Shown: positions 44,677 through 53,969, counted from the stretch's first letter. The stretch: 64,000 nt of DNA from Paraburkholderia rhynchosiae (GCF_002879865.1 NZ_PNXY01000001.1:310001-374000); one strand, 5' to 3'. Translations and numbers: made by a program. The notes: generated from the sequence alone by a model not told the origin.

Positions 44677-45915
44677 TCACGCGGCCTCGCGCGGCGCCTG
44701 TGTGGACCCGCTGTCCAGCGACGCAATCTGCGCGTCGTCATAACCGAGCTCGCGCAACACCTGGGCGGTATGCTCGCCGATCTTCGCAATGGGCTGACGC
44801 GGCTGCAAACGGGCGCCGTCGATCGAAATGGGCAGCAGGGGCATGGCGGTTTGGCTGCCGTCGTCGAGCGTGAGGCGCGCAAGCCCACCGCTTTGGTTCA
44901 GATGCGGATCGTCGAATAGCTCTTCGGGTTTCACGATCGACGCAAACGGAATGTGGTCGCGTTCGAACAGCGGCACGAGCGCCGCGCCTTCGAAACCGCT
45001 CAAGGTTTCGCCGAGCGTCTTCAACAGCCATTCGCGCGCGAGCACGCGGTCGTTGTTGGTCGCGAGGCGCGGGTCGGCGAGCAGATCGGAGCGGCCGAGA
45101 ATCCCGCACAACGCGCGCCATTGACCATCGCCCGTTGCGGCGATGAACATCTGTTCGTCGTTGGCCAGCGTGAACACGTCATAGACGGCCCATGCGCTGA
45201 TGCGCTCGGGCATCGGTGCGGGGGCCACGCCGGTCGCGGCGTACTGCTGCATGTGCTGCGCGGACAGCAGCACGCAGTTCTCGAATAGCGCGCTCTGCAC
45301 TTCCTTGCCGCACCCGCTTGCGTGCCGTTCGTGCAACGCGGCGAGCACGCCGATCGCACCGAACATGCCGCCCATGATGTCGTTGACCGAACTGCCCGCG
45401 CGCAGCGGGCGGCCCACCGGTCCCGTCATATAGGCGAGACCAGCCATCATCTGCACGACTTCATCGAGTGCGAGGCGATGTTCGTAGGGGCCGCTCAGAA
45501 AGCCTTTATGCGAGACGTAGATGAGCTTCGGATTTCGCTCGCGCAGCGACGCGTAATCGAGACCAAGGCTCGCCATGCGGCCCGGCTTGAAGTTTTCGAC
45601 AAACACGTCGGCGGTATCGACGAGCTTGTGCAGAGCGGCCAACCCCGCTTCGCTATCGAGGTCGAGCGCCACGCTCTTCTTGTTGCGATTGAAGGTGCGA
45701 AAAAAGCCTGCGCCCGTGCCGAGCAAACGACGCGTGCCGTCGCCGCGCGGCGGCTCGACCTTGATGACCTCTGCGCCGAGGTCGCCGAGAATCATCCCGC
45801 AGGTCGGCCCCATCACCATATGCGACAACTCGATCACGCGAATGCCCGCGAGCGGCAACGCACCCTGCTGCGGTACTGAACCAGCGGGATCCGAGGTAGA
45901 GGAATAAGCGTTCAT
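44677..45915 (-). CDS. Family III CoA-transferase (CaiB/BaiF)
   Basis: Transfers CoA between acyl-CoA and a free carboxylate. 412 residues, the usual length. The N-terminus has GIRVIELSHMVMGPTCGMILGDLG, VIKVEPPRGDGTR and FRTFNRNKKSVALDL; the predicted catalytic Asp is in LDSEAGL or FVENFKPG-adjacent sequence, as in the family. GYDSL-like SLGLDYASL, LALDEVVQMMAGLAYMTG and GKEVQSALFENCV follow. The ATG at 45915 overlaps the stop of the lyase gene (ATGA), so the two are translationally coupled. It likely activates the acid (for example 3-hydroxy-3-methylglutarate or a related C5-C6 dicarboxylate) that the lyase then cleaves; this is inference. Confidence 0.9.
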   Translation of the reverse strand: MNAYSSTSDPAGSVPQQGALPLAGIRVIELSHMVMGPTCGMILGDLGAEVIKVEPPRGDGTRRLLGTGAGFFRTFNRNKKSVALDLDSEAGLAALHKLVDTADVFVENFKPGRMASLGLDYASLRERNPKLIYVSHKGFLSGPYEHRLALDEVVQMMAGLAYMTGPVGRPLRAGSSVNDIMGGMFGAIGVLAALHERHASGCGKEVQSALFENCVLLSAQHMQQYAATGVAPAPMPERISAWAVYDVFTLANDEQMFIAATGDGQWRALCGILGRSDLLADPRLATNNDRVLAREWLLKTLGETLSGFEGAALVPLFERDHIPFASIVKPEELFDDPHLNQSGGLARLTLDDGSQTAMPLLPISIDGARLQPRQPIAKIGEHTAQVLRELGYDDAQIASLDSGSTQAPREAA

Positions 45916-46898
45916 TGCAGTACCTGCAAGGCGGAAGATTGAGAAGATTCGATTTGTTGAGAGGCAGCGGCGAACTGCTTCGGCAAACCGGCGCGCGCCA
46001 GATAGCCGTATAGCGGTTCGCCCGGCAAGGCCTCGGCGAGCACGGCGCGCGACTCGATCAGACGGGTTACGTCGATGCCTGTCTCGTAGCCCATGCTGTC
46101 GAGCATGAACACGAGGTCTTCGGTGTTGACGTTGCCGGTCGCGCCAGGTGCATGCGGGCAACCGCCGAGTCCTGCGAGCGACGCGTCGAATTCGCGGATG
46201 CCGTGTTGCAGGCCGACCAGCGTATTCGCGAGAGCGAGGCCGCGCGTGTCGTGCAGATGCAGCGAGCGCAGCTTGTCGCCCGCCACCTCGCGCACCAGCT
46301 CGATGATCTCGCCGACCTGACGTGGCGTCGCTTCGCCAGTCGTGTCGCCGAGCGCGATCACATCGGCGCCCGCATGCACAGCGTCACGCGCGATCGCAGC
46401 GATGTCCGCATAAGGCACCGCGCCCTGCAACGTGCAGCCGAATACGGTCGACAAACCGGCGATCAATTCGACGCGCCGCGTGCGGACGCCCGAGGCGCTG
46501 TCGATCGCCTCGCGCATCGCCGCAAACGCGTCGATCATTTCAGCCGGCGTCTTGCGCACGTTCGCGAGACTGTGCGCGGTGCTCACCGAGATCGGCGCGA
46601 CGATCCGATGCACGCCCGCTTCGAGCGCACGTTGCGCGCCCTTCAGGTTCGGCACGAGCGCGGTCACGATCAGGTCGCCGTAGCCGAGCGCGTGAGCGAT
46701 GACTTCGTCGGCGTCGGCCATTTGCGGCAGCAGCTTGGCCGGCACGAACGACGCCACTTCCATATGCCGGACGCCGGCCGCATACGCGGCATCGATCCAG
46801 CGGCGTTTGAATTCGGTGGGCATCGTTCGCGCGATGCTTTGCAGACCGTCGCGCATGCCGACTTCGGTCACGACGACGCGCTCCCTGGTTTCATTCAT
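45912..46898 (-). CDS. Hydroxymethylglutaryl-CoA lyase-like enzyme
   Basis: DRE-TIM metallolyase of 328 residues that cleaves HMG-CoA or a similar 3-hydroxyacyl-CoA to acetyl-CoA and a keto acid. VVVTEVGMRDGLQ holds the metal and catalytic Arg-Asp pair. VEVASFV-like MEVASFVPAKLLPQMADADEV, LGDTTGEATPRQVGEII, SLHLHDTRGLALANT (metal His pair) and the signature GLGGCPHAPGATGNVNTED with the catalytic Cys are present. The start at 46898 is chosen because the upstream extension is not family-like. It is coupled to the CoA-transferase and lies downstream of a LysR gene in the same direction. It could serve leucine catabolism, but no isovaleryl or methylcrotonyl genes are nearby. Confidence 0.9.
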   Translation of the reverse strand: MNETRERVVVTEVGMRDGLQSIARTMPTEFKRRWIDAAYAAGVRHMEVASFVPAKLLPQMADADEVIAHALGYGDLIVTALVPNLKGAQRALEAGVHRIVAPISVSTAHSLANVRKTPAEMIDAFAAMREAIDSASGVRTRRVELIAGLSTVFGCTLQGAVPYADIAAIARDAVHAGADVIALGDTTGEATPRQVGEIIELVREVAGDKLRSLHLHDTRGLALANTLVGLQHGIREFDASLAGLGGCPHAPGATGNVNTEDLVFMLDSMGYETGIDVTRLIESRAVLAEALPGEPLYGYLARAGLPKQFAAASQQIESSQSSALQVLQ

Positions 46899-47133
46899 GG
46901 TTTCGAATTCCGGTTTTGAATCGTGGGGAAATGCGAGCAATCAAGCAATGAACCACAGCGTGCCTGCGGGAGAGCGCACCGCAAAGTCTGCGTTGGCGAC
47001 GCAGTCCATCGCCGTTGACGATGGCGGGCAAATCAAGCGGGACGGGCACGCGCCGTCGTAAAGGGGAAACCCTTAAGGGCTTTTCAGAAGAGAGAAGTGA
47101 CGACGGGCGCACGCATGCGGCTCGCCTGTCGCC

Positions 47134-48027
47134 TCAAACCGTGCGCAGCAAATGCTCCAACAGATGCGACGCAGCAAGCGTCAGCGCGTTGCGATCGCGC
47201 ACGCAGATCACGAAACGCCGCTCGGCCCACGCTTCGCGCAACGGCACCGCGACGATGTCGTATTCGTCGGCGGCATGACGGGGCAGCGCCTCGCCTGGCA
47301 GAATTGCCACGGCGAGGCCCGCCTGAATGAAGCGATAGGCCGCGTCGAAGGTCGATACGTAAGTGCGATAGTTCAGCTCGCGCCCCTTCTCGGCCGCAAT
47401 ACGCTGCATCAGCGCATTGACCGACGCATTCGACGAGAGCCCGAGGTGGTCGAACGCGAGCGTCTGCTCGAAGCTGATACCGTCCTCGCCGGCAAGCGGA
47501 TGGTCGCGCGGCACGATCAGCGCGAGATGATCGGCGCGATACGGCAACGCGTCGAGGCTGCCCATGGGCACCACATCGCGACAGATGCCGAGATCGGCGA
47601 CACCTTCTTCGAGGCCGCGCACGATCTCCGCGCTCACGCGTTCTTCCACATCCACGCGAATCTGCGGATTCGCCTTCAGAAACTCGGACAACGCCTCGGG
47701 GAGAAACTCGACCATCGACGACACGTTCGCCAGCACCCGTACATGGCCGCGCGCGCCGGCCGCATATTGGCTGAGTTCGGCCTGCATGCGTTCATGGCCG
47801 CGCATGATGAGCCGTGCATGCCGCAACAGCGCCTCCCCTGCGGCAGTGGCGCGCACGCCACGCTGGCTGCGCGACAACAGCGCGACATCGACCAGCGCTT
47901 CGAGATCGGCGAGCCGCTTGCTCACTGCCGACGGCGCGATGAACTCGCGTTCAGCGGCGCGCGCGATCGTGCCTTCCTCGCAAACGGCAATGAACAAGCG
48001 CAACGTCACCTGATCGATCTGCCACAT
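47134..48027 (-). CDS. LysR-family transcriptional regulator
   Basis: A 297-residue LysR regulator. The helix-turn-helix lies at residues ~5-60 (VTLRLFIAVCEEGTIARAAEREFIAPSAVSKRLADLE), and the effector-binding domain starts around 90 (GHVRVLANVSSMVEFLPEAL). Members with the WQID start usually control adjacent transport or catabolic genes. The start ATG follows GGGAG. It is upstream of the lyase/CoA-transferase/MFS unit on the same strand, 235 bases away, and divergent from the LysE gene. It probably regulates one of those; the carboxylic acid unit is the better guess. The inducer is unknown. Confidence 0.88.
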   Translation of the reverse strand: MWQIDQVTLRLFIAVCEEGTIARAAEREFIAPSAVSKRLADLEALVDVALLSRSQRGVRATAAGEALLRHARLIMRGHERMQAELSQYAAGARGHVRVLANVSSMVEFLPEALSEFLKANPQIRVDVEERVSAEIVRGLEEGVADLGICRDVVPMGSLDALPYRADHLALIVPRDHPLAGEDGISFEQTLAFDHLGLSSNASVNALMQRIAAEKGRELNYRTYVSTFDAAYRFIQAGLAVAILPGEALPRHAADEYDIVAVPLREAWAERRFVICVRDRNALTLAASHLLEHLLRTV

Positions 48028-48264
48028 GCGGGACGGCTCCCAGAGTTTGAGTGAGGAAAATTATGCCCGAGGAAAGCGGCGGCCGAGTTCATCCCAGGGT
48101 ATCCACGGTCGATTGGCCTACGGCATTGCGAGCTTGCTCGCTGCATGCGCTCTGGCTATGCTGGCCGATGTTGCTGCGAGCGCTTCGCAATACCGCATTT
48201 CAATGCACCGGCTCGTGCGGCTTAAAATTGCGGGCCATCAGAACAACAGCCATCGGGAATCGCC

Positions 48265-48924
48265 ATGTCCATGACCAGCCTCTTTTTCACATCTGCCGGC
48301 GTCGGCCTTGCGATTGCCGCGCCGGTCGGCCCAATGGGCATGCTGTGCATTCGCCGCACGCTGACGGGCGGTCCGCGCGCGGGCCTCGCTATCGGCCTGG
48401 GCATTGCGAGCGGCGATGCGTTCTATGGTTTGATCGCGGCGCTCGGCCTCGTCGGCATTTCCCAGTTCATGCTTGCGTATGACCGGCCGTTGCATCTGCT
48501 CGCCGGGTTGTTTCTGCTTTATCTAGGGGTACGTACGCTGCTGCAAAAGCCCCCCGCCGATACGGCCAACGGCGAGCAGAACGGCAATGGCGGTGGCAAC
48601 GGCAAGCTCGCGCAAGTGGGCCGCGCGGGCGCGCTGCGCGCCTATGCGAGCTCCTTGCTGCTTACGCTGACCAATCCGCAAACGGTCATCATGTTCGCGG
48701 CGCTGTTCACGACGCTTGCGCCGCGCGGCGCGTTCTCGTCGGCGATTGCGTTGACGACGGTGGGCGGCGTGTTTTGCGGCTCGATCGCATGGTGGTGCTT
48801 CCTCGTGACAGTGGTGTCGCTCGCGCGGCATGCGATCGGCAGCAAGCTGCGGCTTGCGATCGACCGGCTCGTCGGCATCATGCTGGCGGCGTTCGGCATC
48901 GTCGAGATTCGCCGCGCGCTTTGA
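48265..48924 (+). CDS. LysE/RhtB-family amino acid exporter
   Basis: Inner-membrane exporter of 219 residues with about six hydrophobic segments. The family signature near the N-terminus is GLAIAAPVGPMGMLCIRRTL, with GPRAGLAIGLGIASGDAFYG following; SLLLTLTNPQTVIMFAALF is the central conserved Asn-Pro motif. A Gly/Asn-rich hydrophilic loop (NGEQNGNGGGNGK) lies in the middle. An ATG six bases into the gene (48271) is an alternative start. It is divergent from the LysR gene. Such proteins export amino acids or related metabolites; the substrate is not evident. Confidence 0.87.
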   Translation: MSMTSLFFTSAGVGLAIAAPVGPMGMLCIRRTLTGGPRAGLAIGLGIASGDAFYGLIAALGLVGISQFMLAYDRPLHLLAGLFLLYLGVRTLLQKPPADTANGEQNGNGGGNGKLAQVGRAGALRAYASSLLLTLTNPQTVIMFAALFTTLAPRGAFSSAIALTTVGGVFCGSIAWWCFLVTVVSLARHAIGSKLRLAIDRLVGIMLAAFGIVEIRRAL

Positions 48925-49127
48925 GCGCGTAGCCGCGCGCGAACGGCCGCGGCGTTCACCTTTCCCTGCATTCCGTACGTTCGCGCGTCAGTTTTGCGAC
49001 AATAGCGGCTTTCGCTGCGCCGGGCGCTGCCTTTGACCACTTTTTGCCGATCCGCATCGGCGGTCGAGGCACGCGCGCGCCGCCCGCGTCCTAACTGTCA
49101 ATCCACCGACCGCCAGCGGTCTTCTCA

Positions 49128-49916
49128 ATGGCTCTTCCCCATATCAATCTGCTGTACTCCGTCTCCGGTCTCTTTGTCGGCTTTCTGGTCGGACTGACGG
49201 GTGTCGGCGGCGGCTCTCTGATGACGCCGATTCTGGTCCTGCTATTCAATGTGCATCCGGCGACGGCGGTCGGCACCGACCTTCTGTACGCGGCCGCCAC
49301 CAAGGCGACGGGCACGCTGGTCCACGGCCTGAAAGGCTCCGTCGACTGGCAGATCACGCTGCGGCTCGCCGCCGGCAGCGTGCCGGCCGCGACCGTCACG
49401 CTGCTGCTGTTGCACCGCTACGGCATGGACACGCCGGGCGCGAGCCGGCTGATCCAGATCGTGCTAGGCGCCGCGCTGCTGATAACCGCGGTGGCGCTCG
49501 TCTTCCGCCCGCAACTCGCGGCGTTCGCCGCGCACCGTCAGCGCACGCCGAGCCAGGGACGCACGCTCGCGCTCACCATGCTGACCGGCGCGGTGCTCGG
49601 CGTACTGGTGTCGCTGACTTCAGTGGGCGCGGGGGCCATCGGCGTGACCGTGTTGCTGCTGCTTTATCCGCTGCTGCCGACCATGCGCATCGTCGGCTCA
49701 GACATCGCGCATGCGGTGCCCCTCACGCTGCTGGCGGGCGCGGGCCATTGGCTGCTCGGCTCGGTCGACTGGTCGATGCTGCTGTCGCTGCTGGTGGGCT
49801 CCCTGCCGGGCATCGCGGTCGGCAGCATGCTGTCCGCGCGCGCGCCGGACGCGCTGTTGCGCAATCTGCTTGCTGCGACACTTACGCTAGTCGGCGTGCG
49901 CCTCGTGCTCGCCTGA
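49128..49916 (+). CDS. TauE/SafE-family sulfite or sulfur-compound exporter
   Basis: Integral membrane permease of 262 residues with eight predicted helices in two repeats. The first repeat has GFLVGLTGVGGGSLMTPILV and the second GVLVSLTSVGAGAIGVTVLL, the paired Gly-rich motifs of TauE/SafE proteins. The family moves sulfite, sulfoacetate or related anions out of the cell. The frame is the same strand as LysE with ~200 bases between, so it probably has its own promoter. No sulfur metabolism genes are adjacent, so the substrate remains open. Confidence 0.87.
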   Translation: MALPHINLLYSVSGLFVGFLVGLTGVGGGSLMTPILVLLFNVHPATAVGTDLLYAAATKATGTLVHGLKGSVDWQITLRLAAGSVPAATVTLLLLHRYGMDTPGASRLIQIVLGAALLITAVALVFRPQLAAFAAHRQRTPSQGRTLALTMLTGAVLGVLVSLTSVGAGAIGVTVLLLLYPLLPTMRIVGSDIAHAVPLTLLAGAGHWLLGSVDWSMLLSLLVGSLPGIAVGSMLSARAPDALLRNLLAATLTLVGVRLVLA

Positions 49917-49940
49917 TGCCGCGGAGCGCGTCGGTCGCGG

Positions 49941-50189
49941 TCATCTGAAAAAGCGGCAGGTCAGATCGGCCTCGAACTCTTTGACCCACCGGCCGTGGTG
50001 GTCGTAATACGATTGCGCCCAGCCGCCGCGCCGCACCGTGATGACGCGCTCGTGCGCGGCATCGGCCGGGTCGGCGCAAATGCTCAGGTCGAAATGCGCG
50101 GGCGCGAAGCCGTGCCGCGCGCACACGAGTTCGAAGGCGGCCCGGTCGTTGATGGGCAGGTCGGTATAGCGCAGGAGCGTGGTTTGCAT
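49941..50189 (-). CDS. Small conserved-looking hypothetical protein
   Basis: An 82-residue cytoplasmic protein with no membrane segment. The ATG follows GGAG at a good distance. Sequence features are a helical N-terminus (INDRAAFELVCARHGFAP), a loop with two Asp and two Ala (DPADAAHERVITVRRGGW) and an aromatic-rich end (YYDHHGRWVKEFEADLTCRFF). Its composition is that of a folded protein and the codon pattern fits its neighbours. No family is recognised and the function is unknown. It converges with the TauE gene. Confidence 0.6.
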   Translation of the reverse strand: MQTTLLRYTDLPINDRAAFELVCARHGFAPAHFDLSICADPADAAHERVITVRRGGWAQSYYDHHGRWVKEFEADLTCRFFR

Positions 50190-50571
50190 GGCGTTGACTC
50201 CGGTTCCTCATGCACACAGTACGCTCCGCGCGGCGCCAGTAATGTGTCATCGGACACATTGGCGAAGGCACCAGGGGTGCCGTGCGGCATCTGATAAACC
50301 ATCATCACCGCTTCAATGAGCGCGGCAGGAAATAAAAAAGCTCCGGCGTTTTCCGCCGGAGCTTTTTGCTCGAATGCATCGAGTTGGCGCATTGCGTCGG
50401 GACATGCCCATGCGGCACCTCACGACGCCGCATGAGCTCAAGCCACACAGTGTGAGGCGCGCTGATTGCTACGCCTCTCGTGCACGCTTTCAGCGCGCCG
50501 CCATAGCGCGCATCTTGTGCCGCTTATCGATGCACTCCTCGATGCGCCCCTCGATGCGCCGATAGCCGCGC
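50190..50571. other. Intergenic region with terminator and no supported gene
   Basis: About 380 bases between two leftward genes. It contains a strong hairpin at 50339-50363 and the promoter of the small gene at 49941-50189. Short ORFs here carry imperfect ATGCGC-type repeats (around 50528-50565) and look non-coding. Confidence 0.5.
50339..50363. terminator. Bidirectional intrinsic terminator
   Basis: A 10-bp stem (AGCTCCGGCG / CGCCGGAGCT) with a 5-base loop has a run of A on its left and a run of T on its right, so it can stop transcription from both sides. Its clearest client is the BON-protein gene, transcribed leftward from 50925. Confidence 0.8.
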
Positions 50572-50925
50572 CTACTGCTGCATTACGTTCAGCTTGTTCG
50601 ACACCGACGTCACGCCGGGGACGCCTTTCGCTGCCTCGCCGGCTGCGTCGATCTGGCCTTGATCGGGCACCGAACCCGTCAGCGTCACAGCGCCGCCGCG
50701 GGCACGCACGGAGATGTTCGACACGTCGACGCCCTGCGTCTTGGAGATCGCGCTGCGCACCTTGCGCCCGAGCTGGCTATTGGCCTTCTTGCTCGCCTTG
50801 GCGCTGGCGGCGGGCGCGGCTGTCGTGCCCGTCGTCGTTGCATCGCTTGCCTGCGCGTAGACATTGCATGCCACCACCATTGCCACCACCGAGCCCAGCG
50901 TCTTCAGAAAACCGACCGATTTCAT
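50572..50925 (-). CDS. Periplasmic BON-domain protein
   Basis: A 117-residue exported protein. The signal peptide (MKSVGFLKTLGSVVAMVVACNVYA) is followed by a short Ala/Thr/Lys-rich spacer and one BON domain (~55-117): RKVRSAISKTQGVDVSNISV, GGAVTLTGSVPDQGQIDAAG and VPGVTSVSNKLNV. BON domains bind phospholipids or other envelope components and are typical of OsmY-like stress proteins. The start ATG follows AAGGAGAG. It lies alone on its strand with an intrinsic terminator downstream. A role in envelope stability under osmotic or other stress is inferred from family. Confidence 0.88.
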   Translation of the reverse strand: MKSVGFLKTLGSVVAMVVACNVYAQASDATTTGTTAAPAASAKASKKANSQLGRKVRSAISKTQGVDVSNISVRARGGAVTLTGSVPDQGQIDAAGEAAKGVPGVTSVSNKLNVMQQ

Positions 50926-51520
50926 GGTTCTTCTCTCCTTAGCTTCATATTGGACCGCTTGTATAAGCGGCTTCGTTACGACTACCGGCGGCCATGCTCC
51001 CGGCGCGACAAAGCGCGCGGCGAAGCAATGGCCGGCTAGGGCTGCGACACGAGATGCGAGAGGCGAAGAGAAGCCGGCTGCCATGTGCCGCATGCGATGA
51101 CGCGCATGCAATGTGGTACGGAAACCGGCAAGCCGCGAAGTCCGCCGACGCGCCCGGTTCTTGTCTGTCGTGCCGGGTCGCGCCGCCAGAAACGTGTGTT
51201 CGCGGCAGCGATGCACAATTTAATCTAGCCGCGCGAGAAGCGCAAAGGGTTTACTCGTGCGGGATGCGAGCGCGCGGGTTGGCCGACGCGTTCTGCGTGC
51301 ATTGATATGCTCTTCATGCGCGCTTCGGATGCCGGTCGTCCGCTCGCAGCTCGCCACTCGTTCCTCGTTCGCCCGTCACCCGCTCGTCACGTTTTGTTAC
51401 GGGTTTCTCGGCGCGGGCCACGGCCGCGCATTCCGCCGCCGCGGCAATCTCAGGTACCATCGGCGCCACACGCAGCGCCGCCATCCAGTTCACTTTCGAC
51501 CGTAGCCGTCCCGTCATCCG
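50926..51520. other. Intergenic region, no supported gene
   Basis: About 595 bases between the leftward BON gene and the rightward TAXI gene, holding both promoters. ORFs that cross it on either strand are Arg/Ser-rich shadows of high-GC DNA. I see no repeats or hairpins of note. Confidence 0.45.
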
Positions 51521-53032
51521 ATGAAGCCAGCCACCGGCCGCAAACGCCCTCCCCGCCTAGTCGCCCGTTTTGTCGCGATCTCGTGGCGCGACCTGGCGGT
51601 CTCGTTCGGGCCGATCCTGCTGATGGCCGTCGCCGCGATCTGGGTCGCCGTGCGTCTGATTCAGCCCGCGCCGCCCAGCACACTCACCATCAGCGCCGGT
51701 CCCGAGGGCAGCACCTTCTGGAGCGCGGCGCAGAAGTACAAGGAGATTCTGGCGCGCAATCGAATCACGTTGAACGTGATGCCATCGGAAGGCTCCCTGC
51801 AAAACCTCAAGCGGCTGTCGGACGCGAACTCGAACGTCGATGTCGGCTTCGTGCAGGACGGCGTCGCGCCCGGCGCGGCAAGCGAAGGGCTGATGTCGCT
51901 CGGCAGCGTGTCCTACGTGCCGCTCGCGATCTTCTATCACGGGCCGACGGTCACGCGGCTCTCCGAATTCAAGGGTCAGCGGCTCGCGGTCGGCGCCGAA
52001 GGCAGCGGCACGCGCCAACTGGCGCTCGCGCTGCTCAGGGCCAACGGCATCGAGCCGGGCGGTGCGACGAAACTGCTGCCGCTTTCCGGCGACGACGCCG
52101 CGCAAGCGCTCATCTCCGGCAAGGTGGACGCGGCGTTTCTCGCCGGCGACTCCGCGCAGCCCGCCGTCATGGGCAAGCTTTACCGCACGCCGAACGTGCA
52201 GCTCTATGATTTCTCGCAGGCCGACGCATACACCCGCCGCTTTCCCTACCTGACGCAGCTCGAATTGCCGATGGGTGCGTTCGATCTCGGCAAGAACCTG
52301 CCGTCCGCGCCGATCCACATGGTCGCGCCAACCGCCGAACTGGTAGCGCGCGACTCGCTGCATCCCGCGTTGTCGGACCTGCTGATCGAAGCCGCGCGCG
52401 AAGTGCACGGCAAGGCGAACATCATGCAGCGCGCCGGCGAATTCCCCGCGCCGCTTGCGCACGACTTCCCGATCAGCGACGACGCCGCGCGCTACTACAA
52501 GTCGGGCAAGAGCTTCCTGTACCGCCTGTTGCCGTTCTGGCTCGCGAGCCTTGCGGACCGGTTGCTGGTGGTCGTCGTGCCGCTCGTCGTGCTGCTGATT
52601 CCAGCCTTGCGCCTCGTGCCGTCGCTCTATGCATGGCGCGTAAAGTCGCGCATCTACCGCTGGTATGGCGCGCTGATCGCGATCGAGCGCAGCGCGCTCA
52701 GCGATCACTCGGCGGCAGAGCGCGCTGTGTTGCTTCAACGGCTCGACGCGATCGAGGATTCGGTGAATGGTCTGAAGATGCCGCTCGCCTATGCCGATCA
52801 GTTCTACGTGCTGCGCGAGCACATCGGCTTCGTGCGGGCCCGGCTCACGCAAAGCCGCAATGCACAACGCGAGATGTCCGACGAAGACGTGGATGAAGAC
52901 GTGAATAAAGACGCGGACGTCGACGCAGCTCAAGGCCCCGAAGCCGCCGACGTCGACGCCACGCCGTCCGCGCCGAACGAAGCGGCGGAGATCGGCGAAA
53001 CGCGCGCCGACGAGCGTCGCAAACCAGATTGA
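51521..53032 (+). CDS. Membrane-anchored TAXI-family TRAP solute-binding protein
   Basis: A 503-residue protein. The N-terminus is a basic stretch and one transmembrane helix (FGPILLMAVAAIWVAVRLI, ~27-46) that looks uncleaved. A TAXI-type periplasmic binding domain follows (~55-330): TLTISAGPEGSTFWSAAQKY, DVGFVQDGVAPGAASEGL and RLAVGAEGSGTRQLALALL. One or two C-terminal helices come next (LLVVVVPLVVLLIPALRLV, ~350-370), then a cytoplasmic helical region and an acidic end (DEDVDEDVNKDADVDA). TRAP membrane subunits are not adjacent, so either the protein partners a distant permease or it acts as a sensor. No strong ribosome site is visible at the ATG. Confidence 0.8.
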   Translation: MKPATGRKRPPRLVARFVAISWRDLAVSFGPILLMAVAAIWVAVRLIQPAPPSTLTISAGPEGSTFWSAAQKYKEILARNRITLNVMPSEGSLQNLKRLSDANSNVDVGFVQDGVAPGAASEGLMSLGSVSYVPLAIFYHGPTVTRLSEFKGQRLAVGAEGSGTRQLALALLRANGIEPGGATKLLPLSGDDAAQALISGKVDAAFLAGDSAQPAVMGKLYRTPNVQLYDFSQADAYTRRFPYLTQLELPMGAFDLGKNLPSAPIHMVAPTAELVARDSLHPALSDLLIEAAREVHGKANIMQRAGEFPAPLAHDFPISDDAARYYKSGKSFLYRLLPFWLASLADRLLVVVVPLVVLLIPALRLVPSLYAWRVKSRIYRWYGALIAIERSALSDHSAAERAVLLQRLDAIEDSVNGLKMPLAYADQFYVLREHIGFVRARLTQSRNAQREMSDEDVDEDVNKDADVDAAQGPEAADVDATPSAPNEAAEIGETRADERRKPD

Positions 53033-53131
53033 CGATGCAAGCCGCGGCGGCTCCGCGTAAGATCATTACAATTCCGTCGATATAGCAGACGCCTCAGTCG
53101 ATCGGTCGGACAGGCAATTCGGGAGACATAT

Positions 53132-53782
53132 ATGACCGTTGGCATCAACGACGCGCAGCCGTTGTGGTTTTACGATTTCGTCTCGCCGTTTACCTATCTG
53201 CTGCTCGAGCAACACGACAAATGGCCGGGCTTCGACTTCGTCTTTACGCCGGTCGTGCTGAACGACCTGTACCGTCACTGGCGGCAACTGCCGGCCTATA
53301 ACGTGCCTGCCAAGCGCACTTTCATGTACCGGCACGCGCTCTTTCGCGCGGAACAACTCGGCATACCGTACAAGATGCCGCCGGCTCATCCTTTCGATTC
53401 GATGAAGCCGCTACTGCTCGCCACCGCCGCTCAGGCAGATGTGGTCTGCGTGCGTGAGATCTTCCGCTTCATCTGGCGCGAAGGCCGCGATCCATCGGGT
53501 GACGATGCATTCGCCGAACTGTGCAAACGCGTGGGTATGCCTGACGGCCCGGAGCTCATCAAGAGCGAGGAAGTGAAGGCCCAATTGCAGCGCAATACCG
53601 CCGATGCAATCGCCCTCGGCGTCTACGGCGTGCCGACCTTCCGTCTGAACGACCAGTTGTTCTGGGGCGAAGACGCATTGCCGATGGTGCTGTACTGCGC
53701 ACGCACGCCGAACTGGCTGGAATCGAGCGAAGTGAAGCGGATCAGTGCGCTGCCGTCGGGTCTGGGGATAGCTGACGGTTAA
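53132..53782 (+). CDS. 2-hydroxychromene-2-carboxylate isomerase-like (DsbA-fold) protein
   Basis: A cytoplasmic thioredoxin-fold protein of 216 residues in the HCCA isomerase / kappa-class GST family. WFYDFVSPFTYLLLEQH has the Ser-Pro in place of the redox CxxC of DsbA. YNVPAKRTFMYRHALFRAEQLGIPYKMP and the C-terminal GVYGVPTFRLNDQLFWGEDAL (cis-Pro loop) match the family. Classic members use glutathione to isomerise a naphthalene-degradation intermediate; no aromatic degradation genes are nearby, so this one probably acts on another substrate or in detoxification. It stands ~100 bases downstream of the TAXI gene in the same direction. Confidence 0.87.
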   Translation: MTVGINDAQPLWFYDFVSPFTYLLLEQHDKWPGFDFVFTPVVLNDLYRHWRQLPAYNVPAKRTFMYRHALFRAEQLGIPYKMPPAHPFDSMKPLLLATAAQADVVCVREIFRFIWREGRDPSGDDAFAELCKRVGMPDGPELIKSEEVKAQLQRNTADAIALGVYGVPTFRLNDQLFWGEDALPMVLYCARTPNWLESSEVKRISALPSGLGIADG

Positions 53783-53969
53783 TCGCGGCGTCGACAAAGC
53801 GCTGCTGATGCCGGCCATACCGCGCCCGCTATGGCCGCCGAAGTGCAAACGGGCCTAAGGTTGTAACCTTTGCGTCGTGCATAGTCCGCGTGCAGATCGC
53901 CTCTCGCGCGGGGCTGTCTTTCAGGCGGCTCCATACGACGCTCGCTCGACTTCGCCTGGCCTCTTTACC

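Noticed and set aside
51307..52209. 300-codon + strand ORF overlapping the TAXI gene start
   Set aside because: The TAXI frame carries the recognisable binding domain; this frame is Arg/Ala-rich and stops inside it.
53877..53969. N-terminal extension of the LysR regulator
   Set aside because: The extension is Arg/Ser-rich and precedes the normal helix-turn-helix start; the ATG at 53970 fits the family length.
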